Source: Spartobacteria bacterium
GTDB taxonomy: Bacteria; Verrucomicrobiota; Verrucomicrobiia; Chthoniobacterales; UBA10450
Assembly: GCA_003134785.1 (NCBI GenBank)
Contig: PLCN01000019.1
Location: 1-64,000 of the forward strand
DNA: 64,000 nucleotides
Direction of reading: 5' to 3'
Shown here: one piece after another, positions 7,998 to 16,799 of the stretch
Numbering within the stretch: position 1 is the stretch's first letter
How the letters are laid out: every line of letters begins with the position of its first letter
The notes under the pieces: generated by a model
Databases searched by the model: none
What the model was told of the DNA's origin: nothing
The model's input: the letters and a program-made list of their open reading frames with translations, nothing else
Position numbers and translations under genes: made by a program

Positions 7998-9212
7998 TCA
8001 TGAACGCATCCCGTTGAAGATTTTTCCGAAGAGACGCCCGAATCCGCCGCGCGGGCGTCGATCGATCTGCACCGCCTGCGCGTATTTGATCAATCCGATC
8101 GCGGCGGAGAATTGCGGGTTTTCGAAAGCACTCGTTAGGCCGGACATCGTCTGCGCGTGAGCGACCCGGGCCGGCAATTCGAAAATCTCTTCGGCGAGGT
8201 GGTCGATGCCATTCAAGTGACTGCATCCGCCGGTGATAAAAATGCCTTCACCGATGTAATTAATGAACGGTTCTTCCTCGAGCTTCCGTTTCAAGAGCTC
8301 GAACGATTCGCGCAGCCGCAAATGAATGATCGTGTTGAGCGTTTCGCGTTCGATCTCCTTTCCGGCAAATCCAGAATCGTCCTTGAGCAGGATCGTGTCG
8401 CCCGGCAAAGAGTTCCCCAGCGTTACACTGCCCTCTTCGATCTTTAGTTTTTCCGCCCGCGTCATCGGGATGCGCAGGCCCATCGAGATGTCGTTCGTAA
8501 TGTGATCGCCGCCGACACCGAGCACGCCGCTTTGTTTGACCGCGCCATCCACATACAAAATGTAATCAGTCGTTCCGCCGCCGACATCGATCACGAGCGC
8601 GCCGAGATTTTTTTGATGCTGCGTCAGCACGACCTGCGCGGATGCGAGCGCGGTGAAAACCACGTCTTCAACCTCCAGCGGCAATTCCTTTACGCACCTG
8701 ATCGTATTTTGAATGCGCGTCCGCACCCCGTGGATGATATGGAAATCAGCCTCGAGTTTTTGCCCGAGCATGCCGACGGGGTTGAGCACGCCATCCTGTC
8801 CGTCGACGTGGTAATGCTGGATGATCGAATGCAGGAACGCGTTGGGCGCGGGGATGCTCACCTCGCGCGCGTTGATCTTCACGTCCTCGATGTCCTGCTC
8901 GTCGATTTCATCCCTATCTTCCGGCAGCGAGACGGAGCCACGGTTGTTGAAGCTTTGGATGTGCGAGCCGGCGACCCCGACATACACGCTGCGAATCATC
9001 ACGTCGCTCTTCGTCTCCGCGTCGACCACGGCTTCGTGCACGCATTTCATCGCGGTCTCGAAATCGACGATCTCGCCTTTGCGCACCCCGCGCGACGGCG
9101 CCTCGCCAACACCGAGAATCTTGATCGTGCCGTCGGGCCTCCCTTCGCCCACGACCACGCAGATTTTCGACGTGCCAATTTCGAGACCAACCATGAGATC
9201 GCTGCTTGCCAT
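7998..9212 (-). CDS. ftsA: Cell division protein FtsA
   Basis: A 404-residue actin-family ATPase that anchors FtsZ to the membrane. The actin-fold signatures are visible: an N-terminal phosphate loop (VGLEIGTSKICVVVGEG), a second phosphate motif (VIDVGGGTTDY) and an adenosine motif (GIFITGGCSHL). A division-specific 1C domain lies near residues 80-160. The C-terminus ends in a basic amphipathic helix, GGFGRLFGKIFNGMRS, the expected membrane-targeting sequence. It begins five bases after ftsQ, so the two are probably co-translated. The length matches the family. Confidence 0.96.
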   Translation of the reverse strand: MASSDLMVGLEIGTSKICVVVGEGRPDGTIKILGVGEAPSRGVRKGEIVDFETAMKCVHEAVVDAETKSDVMIRSVYVGVAGSHIQSFNNRGSVSLPEDRDEIDEQDIEDVKINAREVSIPAPNAFLHSIIQHYHVDGQDGVLNPVGMLGQKLEADFHIIHGVRTRIQNTIRCVKELPLEVEDVVFTALASAQVVLTQHQKNLGALVIDVGGGTTDYILYVDGAVKQSGVLGVGGDHITNDISMGLRIPMTRAEKLKIEEGSVTLGNSLPGDTILLKDDSGFAGKEIERETLNTIIHLRLRESFELLKRKLEEEPFINYIGEGIFITGGCSHLNGIDHLAEEIFELPARVAHAQTMSGLTSAFENPQFSAAIGLIKYAQAVQIDRRPRGGFGRLFGKIFNGMRS

Positions 9213-9217
9213 TTCGC

Positions 9218-10294
9218 TTAATCCTTTCTCGGTCGCCGGACCGGAATTGCTTTTCGGACCGGCGGTGGAGCTGCATTCGTTCGCGCCTTCGCCGAGGCCG
9301 GCGGCGTTTCCGTTTTCGGGTGAACCGGTATCGCCTTCAAAATTCGCGGCTCCGCGCCGTCCGGGTCGATTGTATCGTTGATCACTTCCACCGGATTCTT
9401 CATGAAGGTCACCGGAATGTTTCGCTGCACGAGCAGGTTCACCGTTTCGAGTTCGCGCTTCGAATCGTCGGCGTAAACCAGGAACTGCTCCAGCCGCTGC
9501 AATTGTCCCTCGAGATTATCGAAACCGAAGGTAACGCGCGTGTGGTTCTTGTCCGAAACGACCACGCAATAACCCTTCGAGACATCGATTTCACGAATCT
9601 GGAAACGCGTTTGCATGAAGCTGCGGGTGCTCAATCGCAGTAGCTCGAGCGCGGCCTTGCCTTCGACAGACTCGACGACTTTCCCTGCCACGAGCGCCTC
9701 GCTCGTGCACCCCGTGATCAGCGGAAGGCCGAGATGTTCAGTCAACAACTTCTTCTCTTTCATGAGAACGCCGCGCGCGTCCACCAGAAAAGCGGCATCG
9801 GAGGCAAATGGATCCAAAATCGTTTTGTCCGACGTGATCCAGGCGATCGGTTTGCGCTCGACGATCCGAACGTCGATCCGGTTGGGCATGTTCCGCTCCA
9901 CCTGCACTTCGTCCACCTGCGGCAACTGCTGCAAGCGATCGTGCACCTGCGCGAGATTTACACTGAAAATATTTTCACCTTCGCGCAGAGCGGCCGCCTT
10001 CAGGATTTGCTCACGCTGCAAAGTTCCATCGGTCACCACCTCGATCAGGCTCAGCCGATAATCGGGGTTCTCGAAAAAGAGGCGTTTCGCGCCTAGCTTC
10101 ACGCCAAGGTAGAGACCGGCGCACACCACAACAGCGAGCAGCACCTTCGAGATAACGACTAACACTTTGCGGTTGCGATGTTGCGTCGCCTTGTGCGAAC
10201 GGACGCGGACATCGAGCAAATGTTGCTGGCGGCGCTGACGTGGATTTGAGACGCGCTCGTTTCGAACGCGTGGGCGTTGCTTCGTCGCTCTCAT
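9218..10294 (-). CDS. ftsQ: Cell division protein FtsQ (POTRA domain)
   Basis: A bitopic membrane protein of about 358 residues. A basic cytoplasmic tail is followed by a single membrane segment (VLVVISKVLLAVVVCAGLYL) and a POTRA domain (LIEVVTDGTLQREQILKAAA, then EVQVERNMPNRIDVRIVERK), then the FtsQ beta domain and a Pro/Ala/Lys/Arg-rich tail. FtsQ links early and late divisome proteins. I chose the ATG at 10294 over an in-frame start further upstream, because it overlaps the ddl stop as ATGA, the coupling used repeatedly in this cluster. The C-terminal basic extension is longer than in model species. Confidence 0.92.
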   Translation of the reverse strand: MRATKQRPRVRNERVSNPRQRRQQHLLDVRVRSHKATQHRNRKVLVVISKVLLAVVVCAGLYLGVKLGAKRLFFENPDYRLSLIEVVTDGTLQREQILKAAALREGENIFSVNLAQVHDRLQQLPQVDEVQVERNMPNRIDVRIVERKPIAWITSDKTILDPFASDAAFLVDARGVLMKEKKLLTEHLGLPLITGCTSEALVAGKVVESVEGKAALELLRLSTRSFMQTRFQIREIDVSKGYCVVVSDKNHTRVTFGFDNLEGQLQRLEQFLVYADDSKRELETVNLLVQRNIPVTFMKNPVEVINDTIDPDGAEPRILKAIPVHPKTETPPASAKARTNAAPPPVRKAIPVRRPRKD

Positions 10295-11226
10295 TGCTTC
10301 GCTCCCTTTCGCTTTTGCGAAAGCTCGATGATCCGTGCGCACAATTCCGGATACCCGATTCCGACGGCGGCCGCGGCGTCCGGCAGCAGACTCACTTCCG
10401 TCATGCCCGGGATGGTGTTGACCTCGAGCACGGTAGGTTCGCCCTCGTTAGGCAAGATGATATCCACCCGCGAATAAACCTGCAGCCCGAGCGCGCGATG
10501 CGCCCGCAGCGCGAGGTCCTGGATGGCGCGCGTCTGCTCCTCCGAAATTTTCGCCGGACAGACGTGCTCCGCGCCCCCGCCCGCGCTCGGATTCAGGAAC
10601 GGATACTTGTTCGTGAAGTCGTAGAAACCGCCCTTCGGGATGATTTCCAAAATGGGCAGCGCCAGGTCGCCTAAAATGCCAATCGTCAGCTCGCGGCCCG
10701 GAATAAATTTCTCCACCAGGAGTTCGTTTGCGTACTTCGATGCATCGGCCAAGGCGGCGTCGATTTCGCGCTCGTTCTTAATGATATGGACGCCGACCGT
10801 GGATCCTTCCCGCGGGGCTTTGATCACGAATGGAATCGGAATTGTCGGGCGTTGCCCCACGGTCACGATCTGCCAATAGGGGGTGGTAATGCCGTGTTTT
10901 GTGAATGCCTCCTTCGAGCGAATCTTATCGAACGCGAGTTCGCTCGCCGCGACGCCATCTCCGGTATAGGCGATGCCGCGCTGCTCCAGAATTCTTTGCA
11001 GCTGGCCGTCTTCACCGAAGGTTCCGTGGATCGTGAGGAAGGCCAGCTCTGTGCCAGGAGGCAGTTCGAAGTCCGGACCTTTGACGTCGACCTCCGTGAC
11101 CTCCGCGCCTAACGAGCGCAACGCTTTCGCTACACCCCTGCCCGTGGCGAATGAAACATCGCGCTCCGAGCCAGGCCCGCCCATCAACACCGCGATTTTT
11201 TTTGGCAGCGCGTTCATTTCTTTCAT
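10291..11226 (-). CDS. ddl: D-alanine--D-alanine ligase
   Basis: An ATP-grasp ligase that makes D-Ala-D-Ala for the murein pentapeptide. Visible features are the N-terminal GGPGSERDVSF motif, the ATP-grasp core (FVIKAPREGSTVGVHIIKNE, ELLVEKFIPGRELTIGILGD) and the metal-binding C-terminal part (YSRVDIILPNEGEPTVLEVN followed by TIPGMTEVSLLP). The start is taken at the ATG at 11226; a second ATG lies nine bases on. Open frame continues upstream, but that part is translated repeat sequence, not Ddl. A palindromic repeat ends only two bases before the start codon, so the ribosome-binding region is repeat-derived. Confidence 0.93.
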   Translation of the reverse strand: MKEMNALPKKIAVLMGGPGSERDVSFATGRGVAKALRSLGAEVTEVDVKGPDFELPPGTELAFLTIHGTFGEDGQLQRILEQRGIAYTGDGVAASELAFDKIRSKEAFTKHGITTPYWQIVTVGQRPTIPIPFVIKAPREGSTVGVHIIKNEREIDAALADASKYANELLVEKFIPGRELTIGILGDLALPILEIIPKGGFYDFTNKYPFLNPSAGGGAEHVCPAKISEEQTRAIQDLALRAHRALGLQVYSRVDIILPNEGEPTVLEVNTIPGMTEVSLLPDAAAAVGIGYPELCARIIELSQKRKGAKQ

Positions 11227-11227
11227 G

Positions 11228-11378
11228 GGTAGCGCAGGCTGCCAGCCTGCCCCGGTCGGCAGCTTGCCGGCCGCACGTCTGCAATTGCGCTTTCGAATTT
11301 GTCTCGCGCGGTGGCGCTCCCCGCGAAGCGTGTGCTCGGCAAGCTGCCGAGCACTGCAGGCTGGCAGCCTGCGCTCCC
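11228..11378. repeat. Inverted repeat with internal hairpin between murCB and ddl
   Basis: The outer arms at 11228-11250 (GGTAGCGCAGGCTGCCAGCC...) and 11356-11378 are reverse complements. Inside, 11331-11355 holds a further hairpin, GTGCTCGGC then GCCGAGCAC. It directly abuts the ddl start codon on the minus strand and separates ddl from the otherwise tightly packed murCB gene. Confidence 0.8.
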
Positions 11379-11407
11379 CAGATCCGGCATTCCACACTCG
11401 AGATCCT

Positions 11408-13705
11408 TCACGCGTCCTCCCCCACGATTTGCACTTCGGTTTCCAACTCGACTCCGCGTTGCGTCCGCGCGACATCCTTGATCCTTTCGATCAACTCAAG
11501 AACTTCGGCCGCCGTCGCTCCGCCTTCGTTGATAATGAAATTCCCGTGAACTTCTGAGACGCGGGCATTGCCCACGCGCGAATTCTTGAGCCCCAGCTCG
11601 TCCACCAGTTCTCCGGCCGGACCGCTCTTCGGATTCTTGAAAATGCAGCCGGCGCTCTTCGCGCTCGGTTGGGTGGTTCGCCGTTTTTCCTGCGATTCAT
11701 CCAGCCGCCGCGCGATCTCTTCCGGAGCCGCAGGGATTCCGTGGAACACTGCCGCGACCGCGTAATTGTGGTCCAGCGAAGGAACATGACGATAATTGAT
11801 CTCCAATTCCGCTGGAGTCTTCGTATGCGCATTGCCTTCCGCGTCGAGATACCGAACGCGCACGACGTTTTCAAAAGTCTGCGCTCCCATTGCTCCGGCA
11901 TTCATCCGCAAGCCGCCGCCCACCGCGCCCGGAATCCCTTCCATCCATTCCAGACCGCCGAGGCCGGCCGCTTTGCCCGCATAAGCGACCTGCTTGAGTT
12001 TCGCGCCGGCACCAGCGGTGATTTCGGTTCCGGAAACCTCCACCGCGTCGAAGTCCCCGCCGCATGGATGAACCACCACGCCGCGGATTCCCCCATCGCG
12101 CACAAGCAAATTCGATCCGCGCCCAATGACGAAGAGCGGAAGATTCTCGGTGCGGCAATAGCGAATCAGATCGGCGAATGCATTCTCGCTGCGCGGCTCG
12201 ACCCAGAATTGCGCCGGTCCGCCCACGCGTAACGTGGTGTGCTTCGCGAGCGGTTCGTAAAGACGAACATCGCCTTCCTCGCCCACGATCGCCTTCAGCC
12301 GTTCCGCGATGACTAAATCGGCGGCGAGAATCGAAAGCTGCTCATGAATATTGCCGGCGCCCAAACTCAAAATCAGGTCGCCCGAAGCAATCATGTTCCC
12401 GAGGTCGCAATGAAGACGCTCGAGCCGTGGCTGATAACTGACGCTACGATGGCCGTGCGCCATGATTTCATCCGCGATGGTCTGCCCGGTGATTCCCGGA
12501 AGCGGCGCTTCGCTCGCCGGATAAATGTCTGTGATCACAACGCGATCGGCGCTATCGAACGCGCGCCCAAACTCGCGTCGCAATGCTTTCGTACGCGAAT
12601 AGCGATGCGGCTGAAACATCGTGAGGACGCGATTGCGCCCAGCTGATTTCGCCGTGGCCAGCGTCGCGGAAATTTCCGTGGGATGATGTGCGTAATCGTC
12701 CACCAGGAGAAAACGATCGCTCTCGTATTTGATTTCGAAACGCCGGCGCGCGTGCTCGAAACGCCGGAGCGACGTGACGATTTTCTCAAACGGAATTCCC
12801 AACTCCGTGGCGAGCGCGATCACGCCCAGCGAATTGCTGACATTGTGCCGGCCTGGAACATTCAAGACCGCTTCGCCCAGTTTCTCGCCGCGGCGAAAAA
12901 CACAAAAGACCGACGCGAAATCCTTCAGGTCGATATCCGTGCCGCGATAATCCGCATTTGGCGCGAAGCCAAAAGAAATGGAACGCGCACGCGTGCCGCA
13001 AATCCTCGTGGCGTGGAGATCGTCGGCACAATAGAAAACCGATCCCGTGGTCTGATCCATCAACTGCTCGAAGACCGCCTCGATCGCGGCGAGGTCGGCA
13101 TAAAAATCGAGATGCTCCTCCTCGATGTTCAAGATCAGCGTGTGCTCCGGCTTGAAGAATCGCAACGTTCCATCGCTTTCATCTCCTTCCGCGACGAAAT
13201 ACTCACCGCGCGAATCCCAGTGTGCGTTGGCGCCAAGCAGCGGAATCTCCGCGCCGACATAGTGCGATGGATGCGCGCCGCCTTCGCGCAAGACATGCGC
13301 CGCCATGGCCGACGTGGTCGTTTTGCCGTGCATCCCCGCGATGATGATCCCGCGTTTGCCGGACATGATCGCGGCCAGCGCTTCCGCGCGGCGCACGAGC
13401 GGCTTGCCCGCAGCCTGCGCGCTCAGCAGGATTGGATTGTCCTTCTTGATCGCCGAAGAAAAAATCACCAGCTCGGCGTCGTTCGCGTCCTCCGCCCGAT
13501 GCTGCACATGGAAACGCAATCCGAGCCGGACCAGGCGCTCGGTCTCGATCGACCCGACTTTGTCGGAGCCGCTCACTGCATGGCCAAGCTCGAGCAAAAG
13601 CGCGGCGATGCCGCTCATGCCGCTCCCGGCCACGCCGATCAGATGGATCCGGTGCCGCTCGCGGGTCAGCAATGTTTGCAGATCGAGTTCAGAGGCGAGC
13701 GTCAT
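11408..13705 (-). CDS. murC: Fused UDP-MurNAc--L-alanine ligase / UDP-MurNAc dehydrogenase (MurC-MurB)
   Basis: A 765-residue fusion of two consecutive enzymes. Residues 1 to about 465 are MurC: a Rossmann-like start (IHLIGVAGSGMSGIAALLLE), the ATP loop GMHGKTTT (125-132), and the Mur ligase central and C-terminal domains (DDYAHHPTEI, FQPHRYSRT). Residues from about 475 to 765 are MurB: an FAD-binding segment (HTTLRVGGPAQFW, GRGSNLLVRDGG), GIPGAVGGGLRMNAGA, and the catalytic-loop motif AGCIFKNP, where Cys replaces the Ser found in E. coli; many MurB proteins have this. MurB makes UDP-MurNAc and MurC adds L-Ala. The start overlaps the end of murG by 17 bases. Confidence 0.94.
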   Translation of the reverse strand: MTLASELDLQTLLTRERHRIHLIGVAGSGMSGIAALLLELGHAVSGSDKVGSIETERLVRLGLRFHVQHRAEDANDAELVIFSSAIKKDNPILLSAQAAGKPLVRRAEALAAIMSGKRGIIIAGMHGKTTTSAMAAHVLREGGAHPSHYVGAEIPLLGANAHWDSRGEYFVAEGDESDGTLRFFKPEHTLILNIEEEHLDFYADLAAIEAVFEQLMDQTTGSVFYCADDLHATRICGTRARSISFGFAPNADYRGTDIDLKDFASVFCVFRRGEKLGEAVLNVPGRHNVSNSLGVIALATELGIPFEKIVTSLRRFEHARRRFEIKYESDRFLLVDDYAHHPTEISATLATAKSAGRNRVLTMFQPHRYSRTKALRREFGRAFDSADRVVITDIYPASEAPLPGITGQTIADEIMAHGHRSVSYQPRLERLHCDLGNMIASGDLILSLGAGNIHEQLSILAADLVIAERLKAIVGEEGDVRLYEPLAKHTTLRVGGPAQFWVEPRSENAFADLIRYCRTENLPLFVIGRGSNLLVRDGGIRGVVVHPCGGDFDAVEVSGTEITAGAGAKLKQVAYAGKAAGLGGLEWMEGIPGAVGGGLRMNAGAMGAQTFENVVRVRYLDAEGNAHTKTPAELEINYRHVPSLDHNYAVAAVFHGIPAAPEEIARRLDESQEKRRTTQPSAKSAGCIFKNPKSGPAGELVDELGLKNSRVGNARVSEVHGNFIINEGGATAAEVLELIERIKDVARTQRGVELETEVQIVGEDA

Positions 13706-14792
13706 GATGTGGTTGCGTATATCTTTCCATCGTTTCCACCACGAGAGCGGCTGCGTTTTTCGGCGCCAGCCGCGCGGAATGTTCCGACATGTGCCGGAGT
13801 TTGTTCGCGTCGTCGATCAACTCCCGGATTTTCCGCCCGAGCAGATCGCTCGCGAGATCGGACTCCTTCAGAATGAGAGCGGCCTCGGCGTGCACAAAAA
13901 TCTCCGCGTTCCGGGTTTGATGATCCTCCGCGGCATAGGGAAACGGGATCAAAATTGCGGGCAAAGCAAAGGCAGCCAGCTCCGCCAGACTGGCCGCACC
14001 GGATCGCGCGATCGCGAAATCTGCTGCGCTATACACCTCTTCCATCGCGTGATGAAAGGCCGCGACATGCGCCGGAATATTTTCGCGCTGATAATTGTCG
14101 GCCACGAGCCGCTCATCGCGCGCGCCGGCAAGGTGAATGACCTGGAGTGGCAAACCCTGCAGCGCCGGCAGCGACTTGATCACCGCCTGATTGATCCCGC
14201 TCGCGCCCTGACTTCCGCCCATGATCAGGAGCGTGAGCAAATCCTCGCGCAGACCCAATCGTTGGCGCGCGATTTTCCGATCCATTCGCTGGAGGTCATG
14301 GCGAATCGGCGTGCCGGTGACCTCTGTGCGCACGCTAGGAAAAAAGGGAGCACATTCCTTGAAGCCAAGCAGAACCGCGCGAACCATTCGGGCCGTGAGC
14401 CGGTTCGCCTTTCCCGGGATCGCATTGGACTCGTGAATGAAGGTCGGGATGCCGCGCATTTTCCCCGCCAGCACTGGCGCGGTGGAGGTGAACCCACCCA
14501 TTCCAAGGATCACATGCGGTTTGAATTTCCGATAAATGCCGCGGCAGATGGAAAGACTTTCATTGAAGCGGCGCAGGAATCCGAGCACTGCGGGCGAAAA
14601 AGGCGAAGGCAAACCGACCGTCGGCAATTTTTCGAAACGGAATTCGGACCGCCCGGACACCGCAAGCGCATCGATCTCCTTTTCGGAAATAAAGAGCATC
14701 ACCTCGTGACCGCGGCCGCGCAAGATTTCCGCCACTGCGAGTCCGGGAAACAAATGCCCGCCAGTTCCTCCGCATGCGATCACCGTGTTCAT
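13689..14792 (-). CDS. murG: UDP-GlcNAc:lipid I GlcNAc transferase MurG
   Basis: A GT28-family transferase of about 367 residues that converts lipid I to lipid II at the inner face of the membrane. The N-terminal glycine loop CGGTGGHLFPG and the donor-site motifs GGSQGASGINQ and RSGAASLAELAAF (followed by LPAILIPFPYAAEDHQ) are present. The ATG at 14792 (MNTVIACGGTGG) is chosen because the extra upstream open frame shows no MurG similarity. Its 3' end overlaps murCB by 17 bases. A 190-base repeat-bearing gap precedes it. Confidence 0.96.
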   Translation of the reverse strand: MNTVIACGGTGGHLFPGLAVAEILRGRGHEVMLFISEKEIDALAVSGRSEFRFEKLPTVGLPSPFSPAVLGFLRRFNESLSICRGIYRKFKPHVILGMGGFTSTAPVLAGKMRGIPTFIHESNAIPGKANRLTARMVRAVLLGFKECAPFFPSVRTEVTGTPIRHDLQRMDRKIARQRLGLREDLLTLLIMGGSQGASGINQAVIKSLPALQGLPLQVIHLAGARDERLVADNYQRENIPAHVAAFHHAMEEVYSAADFAIARSGAASLAELAAFALPAILIPFPYAAEDHQTRNAEIFVHAEAALILKESDLASDLLGRKIRELIDDANKLRHMSEHSARLAPKNAAALVVETMERYTQPHHDARL

Positions 14793-14885
14793 CGAATGAT
14801 TGATGGGGAGCGCACCCGCCCCGCGTGCTGACGAAGGCGCCCTCGCCTGCGCGGACTTTTCCAATCACGAAGTGTGCTTTCGGCA

Positions 14886-14949
14886 TCGCCTCGAAAATTT
14901 CGTTTCGGCGAGGCGCCGAAACCAACAACCGAGACGCGTGCGCTACCCA
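14886..14949. repeat. GGGTAGCGCACGCG-type repeat, minus orientation
   Basis: On the minus strand this reads GGGTAGCGCACGCGTCTCGG, then a TTGGTTTCGGCG...CGCCGAAA palindrome. The same opening and TTGG motif appear at 53363-53447. It lies in the 190-base gap between ftsW and murG, which otherwise holds nothing recognisable. Confidence 0.65.
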
Positions 14950-14982
14950 GAGTAGACGAGCCCGCGATAATGTGGCCGGCCT

Positions 14983-16125
14983 TCATATTCTCGGCGTCGT
15001 TCGCACCTGGATCGTGGTCCGTTTCTTGTTCGCCGGATCGAGCACTCCCTGGCGATAAATGCTCAGAAGCAATCCAATTCCAAAAAGGCAGGCGGCCAGG
15101 TTAGATCCGCCGTAGCTCACGAAGGGCAAGGGCAAACCTTTGTTCGGCAGGAGTGACGTCGTGACGCCGATGTTCACCGCGGCCTGCAATCCGAGAAGCG
15201 AGACAATGCCGCAACCAAGCAGCAACCCGAAACGGTCCTTCGCGTGGAGCGCGATCATCGTTCCACAGACGATGATCACGACGAACAGAAACACGACGAG
15301 CAGGCTCACTCGCAAACCGAGCTCTTCACCGATCATCGGGAAAATGAAATCGGTGTGCGCATACGGAAGGTAGAGCATTTTTTGCCGGCCGTTCCCGAGG
15401 CCCAAGCCTTCCATCCCACCGCTGCCCCAGGCGATCAACGCCTGCATTTGCTGCAAGCCGGCGTCATCCTTGAAGCGCTCGGGATCCATAAAAGCAGAGA
15501 GGCGGTTCATCCGTTCCGACATGTGAGTGGCGACGAACAGAATGCCGCCCAATCCGCCTAACGAGAGCAAGCCGAGCAGGACCGGATGCGTTCCCGCGAC
15601 GAACATGATCACGAACATGGTCGCGCCAATCAGCGCCGTCGTTCCGAGATCGACTTCCGTCACGACCAGTGCCAGCAGCGTCGCGACGACGGCAAATGGA
15701 ATGACGAAGCCCTGCAGAATGCGCCCGCTGTTTTTTTCGTGCTTCGCAAACCACCAGGCGAGAAAGAGGACGGCGGCGACTTTCGCTATTTCCGAAGGCT
15801 GAAATGTGACCGGTCCGAAACCAACCCAACGGCGCGAGCCGTTGATCCGCATTCCGATATGCGGCACGAAGCAAAACGTGAGCGCGACGAGAGCGAGGCC
15901 GAACCAGATCCACCAGGTGCGCCGCCAAAAATGGTAATCCATGATCGCGGCGGCGGTGCACACGACGAGGCCAACGCCCAGCCAGACCAGCTGTCGCTTG
16001 ATGAAAAAATAGACGTCGCCATGGCTGTCCCTCGCGAACGCGCTGGTGCTGAAAAGCATGACGATGCCGATGACCAGCATGCCAAGCACAGCCAGGAACA
16101 AAATGTAGGCGCTCTTGCGATGCAT
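14983..16125 (-). CDS. ftsW: Septal peptidoglycan polymerase FtsW (SEDS family)
   Basis: A 380-residue SEDS glycosyltransferase with about ten membrane segments. Typical features are the N-terminal FSTSAF with the downstream FFIKRQLVWLG, the motif GSRRWVGFGPVTFQPSE, and the C-terminal VSYGGSNLAACLFGIGLLLS. It polymerises lipid II together with the class B PBP encoded at 22257-24017. The location in the dcw cluster between murG and murD supports FtsW over RodA. A 77-base gap separates it from the LysM gene. Confidence 0.95.
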   Translation of the reverse strand: MHRKSAYILFLAVLGMLVIGIVMLFSTSAFARDSHGDVYFFIKRQLVWLGVGLVVCTAAAIMDYHFWRRTWWIWFGLALVALTFCFVPHIGMRINGSRRWVGFGPVTFQPSEIAKVAAVLFLAWWFAKHEKNSGRILQGFVIPFAVVATLLALVVTEVDLGTTALIGATMFVIMFVAGTHPVLLGLLSLGGLGGILFVATHMSERMNRLSAFMDPERFKDDAGLQQMQALIAWGSGGMEGLGLGNGRQKMLYLPYAHTDFIFPMIGEELGLRVSLLVVFLFVVIIVCGTMIALHAKDRFGLLLGCGIVSLLGLQAAVNIGVTTSLLPNKGLPLPFVSYGGSNLAACLFGIGLLLSIYRQGVLDPANKKRTTIQVRTTPRI

Positions 16126-16202
16126 CTAGTTTCGCGGCGGCGGTGGCACCGGCGGACAAAAACGGATTGGCTCCTCGAGGAAGCATTCGTGCTGGTTTCT
16201 CA

Positions 16203-16799
16203 TTATTCAGCCTTCTTCTTTTTCACCGGCTTGATTGGAACGATCAGCTTTTGCCCGATCTTGAGTTTGTGGGAATCCTCGATGTGATTCGCGGCCATGA
16301 GGGCATCGGAGGAAATCTTAAATTTTCGTGCGATCGAGACGGGAGTGTCTCCTTTCGCCACCACATATGTTTTTCCGGCATCAGTTTTGGCCGGGATGCT
16401 TTCGGGGAGTTTGGGATGGTCTGTTTTTTTCTCTTCTTTCGCCGTCGCCTTGGTTGCGACTCGCACTGGGATTGAATCTTCTTTCCGCGTGGCGGGCTGA
16501 TCCGACGACGAGGAAACGGACGATCGATCGGATTTCACCGTAGAGGTTTGAGCTGCGGTGACGCTCTTCGTTTGAACGGGAGGCAACGGCAGCGGTCCCT
16601 GTCGCGACTTGATGGTGTTGAACGCGATAATGCCGGCGACGGCAACGACATGAAGCACGAGCACGATGAGCAACGCACGAGAGAGCTTCATGTTCGGCTC
16701 GGACATCTCTTCGTAGTCCATGTCGTCGGGCGCGCCGAGCGCTCGGCGCGCAGTGGTCGCGCGCAGTTTCTTTCGAGAGAGAATCGTCGGTAGTTTCAT
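16203..16799 (-). CDS. Membrane-anchored LysM-domain protein in the dcw cluster
   Basis: A 198-residue protein. A basic cytoplasmic region (1-36) is followed by one membrane segment (ALLIVLVLHVVAVAGIIAFN), a Ser/Thr/Lys-rich linker, and a C-terminal LysM domain at about residues 143-190 (KTYVVAKGDTPVSIARKFKI...IGQKLIVPI). LysM domains bind GlcNAc in peptidoglycan, so it probably tethers or senses septal wall. Its start overlaps the murD stop as ATGA, showing co-translation with division genes. It has no counterpart in the E. coli dcw cluster. The enzymatic role, if any, is unknown. Confidence 0.88.
   Translation of the reverse strand: MKLPTILSRKKLRATTARRALGAPDDMDYEEMSEPNMKLSRALLIVLVLHVVAVAGIIAFNTIKSRQGPLPLPPVQTKSVTAAQTSTVKSDRSSVSSSSDQPATRKEDSIPVRVATKATAKEEKKTDHPKLPESIPAKTDAGKTYVVAKGDTPVSIARKFKISSDALMAANHIEDSHKLKIGQKLIVPIKPVKKKKAE

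Noticed and set aside
12683-13876. Long plus-strand open frame antisense to murC, and others such as 13305-14831, 20816-22276 and 56075-57652
   Set aside because: They run opposite to clearly functional genes, have Arg-rich and His-rich composition typical of antisense frames in GC-rich DNA, and show no recognisable motif.
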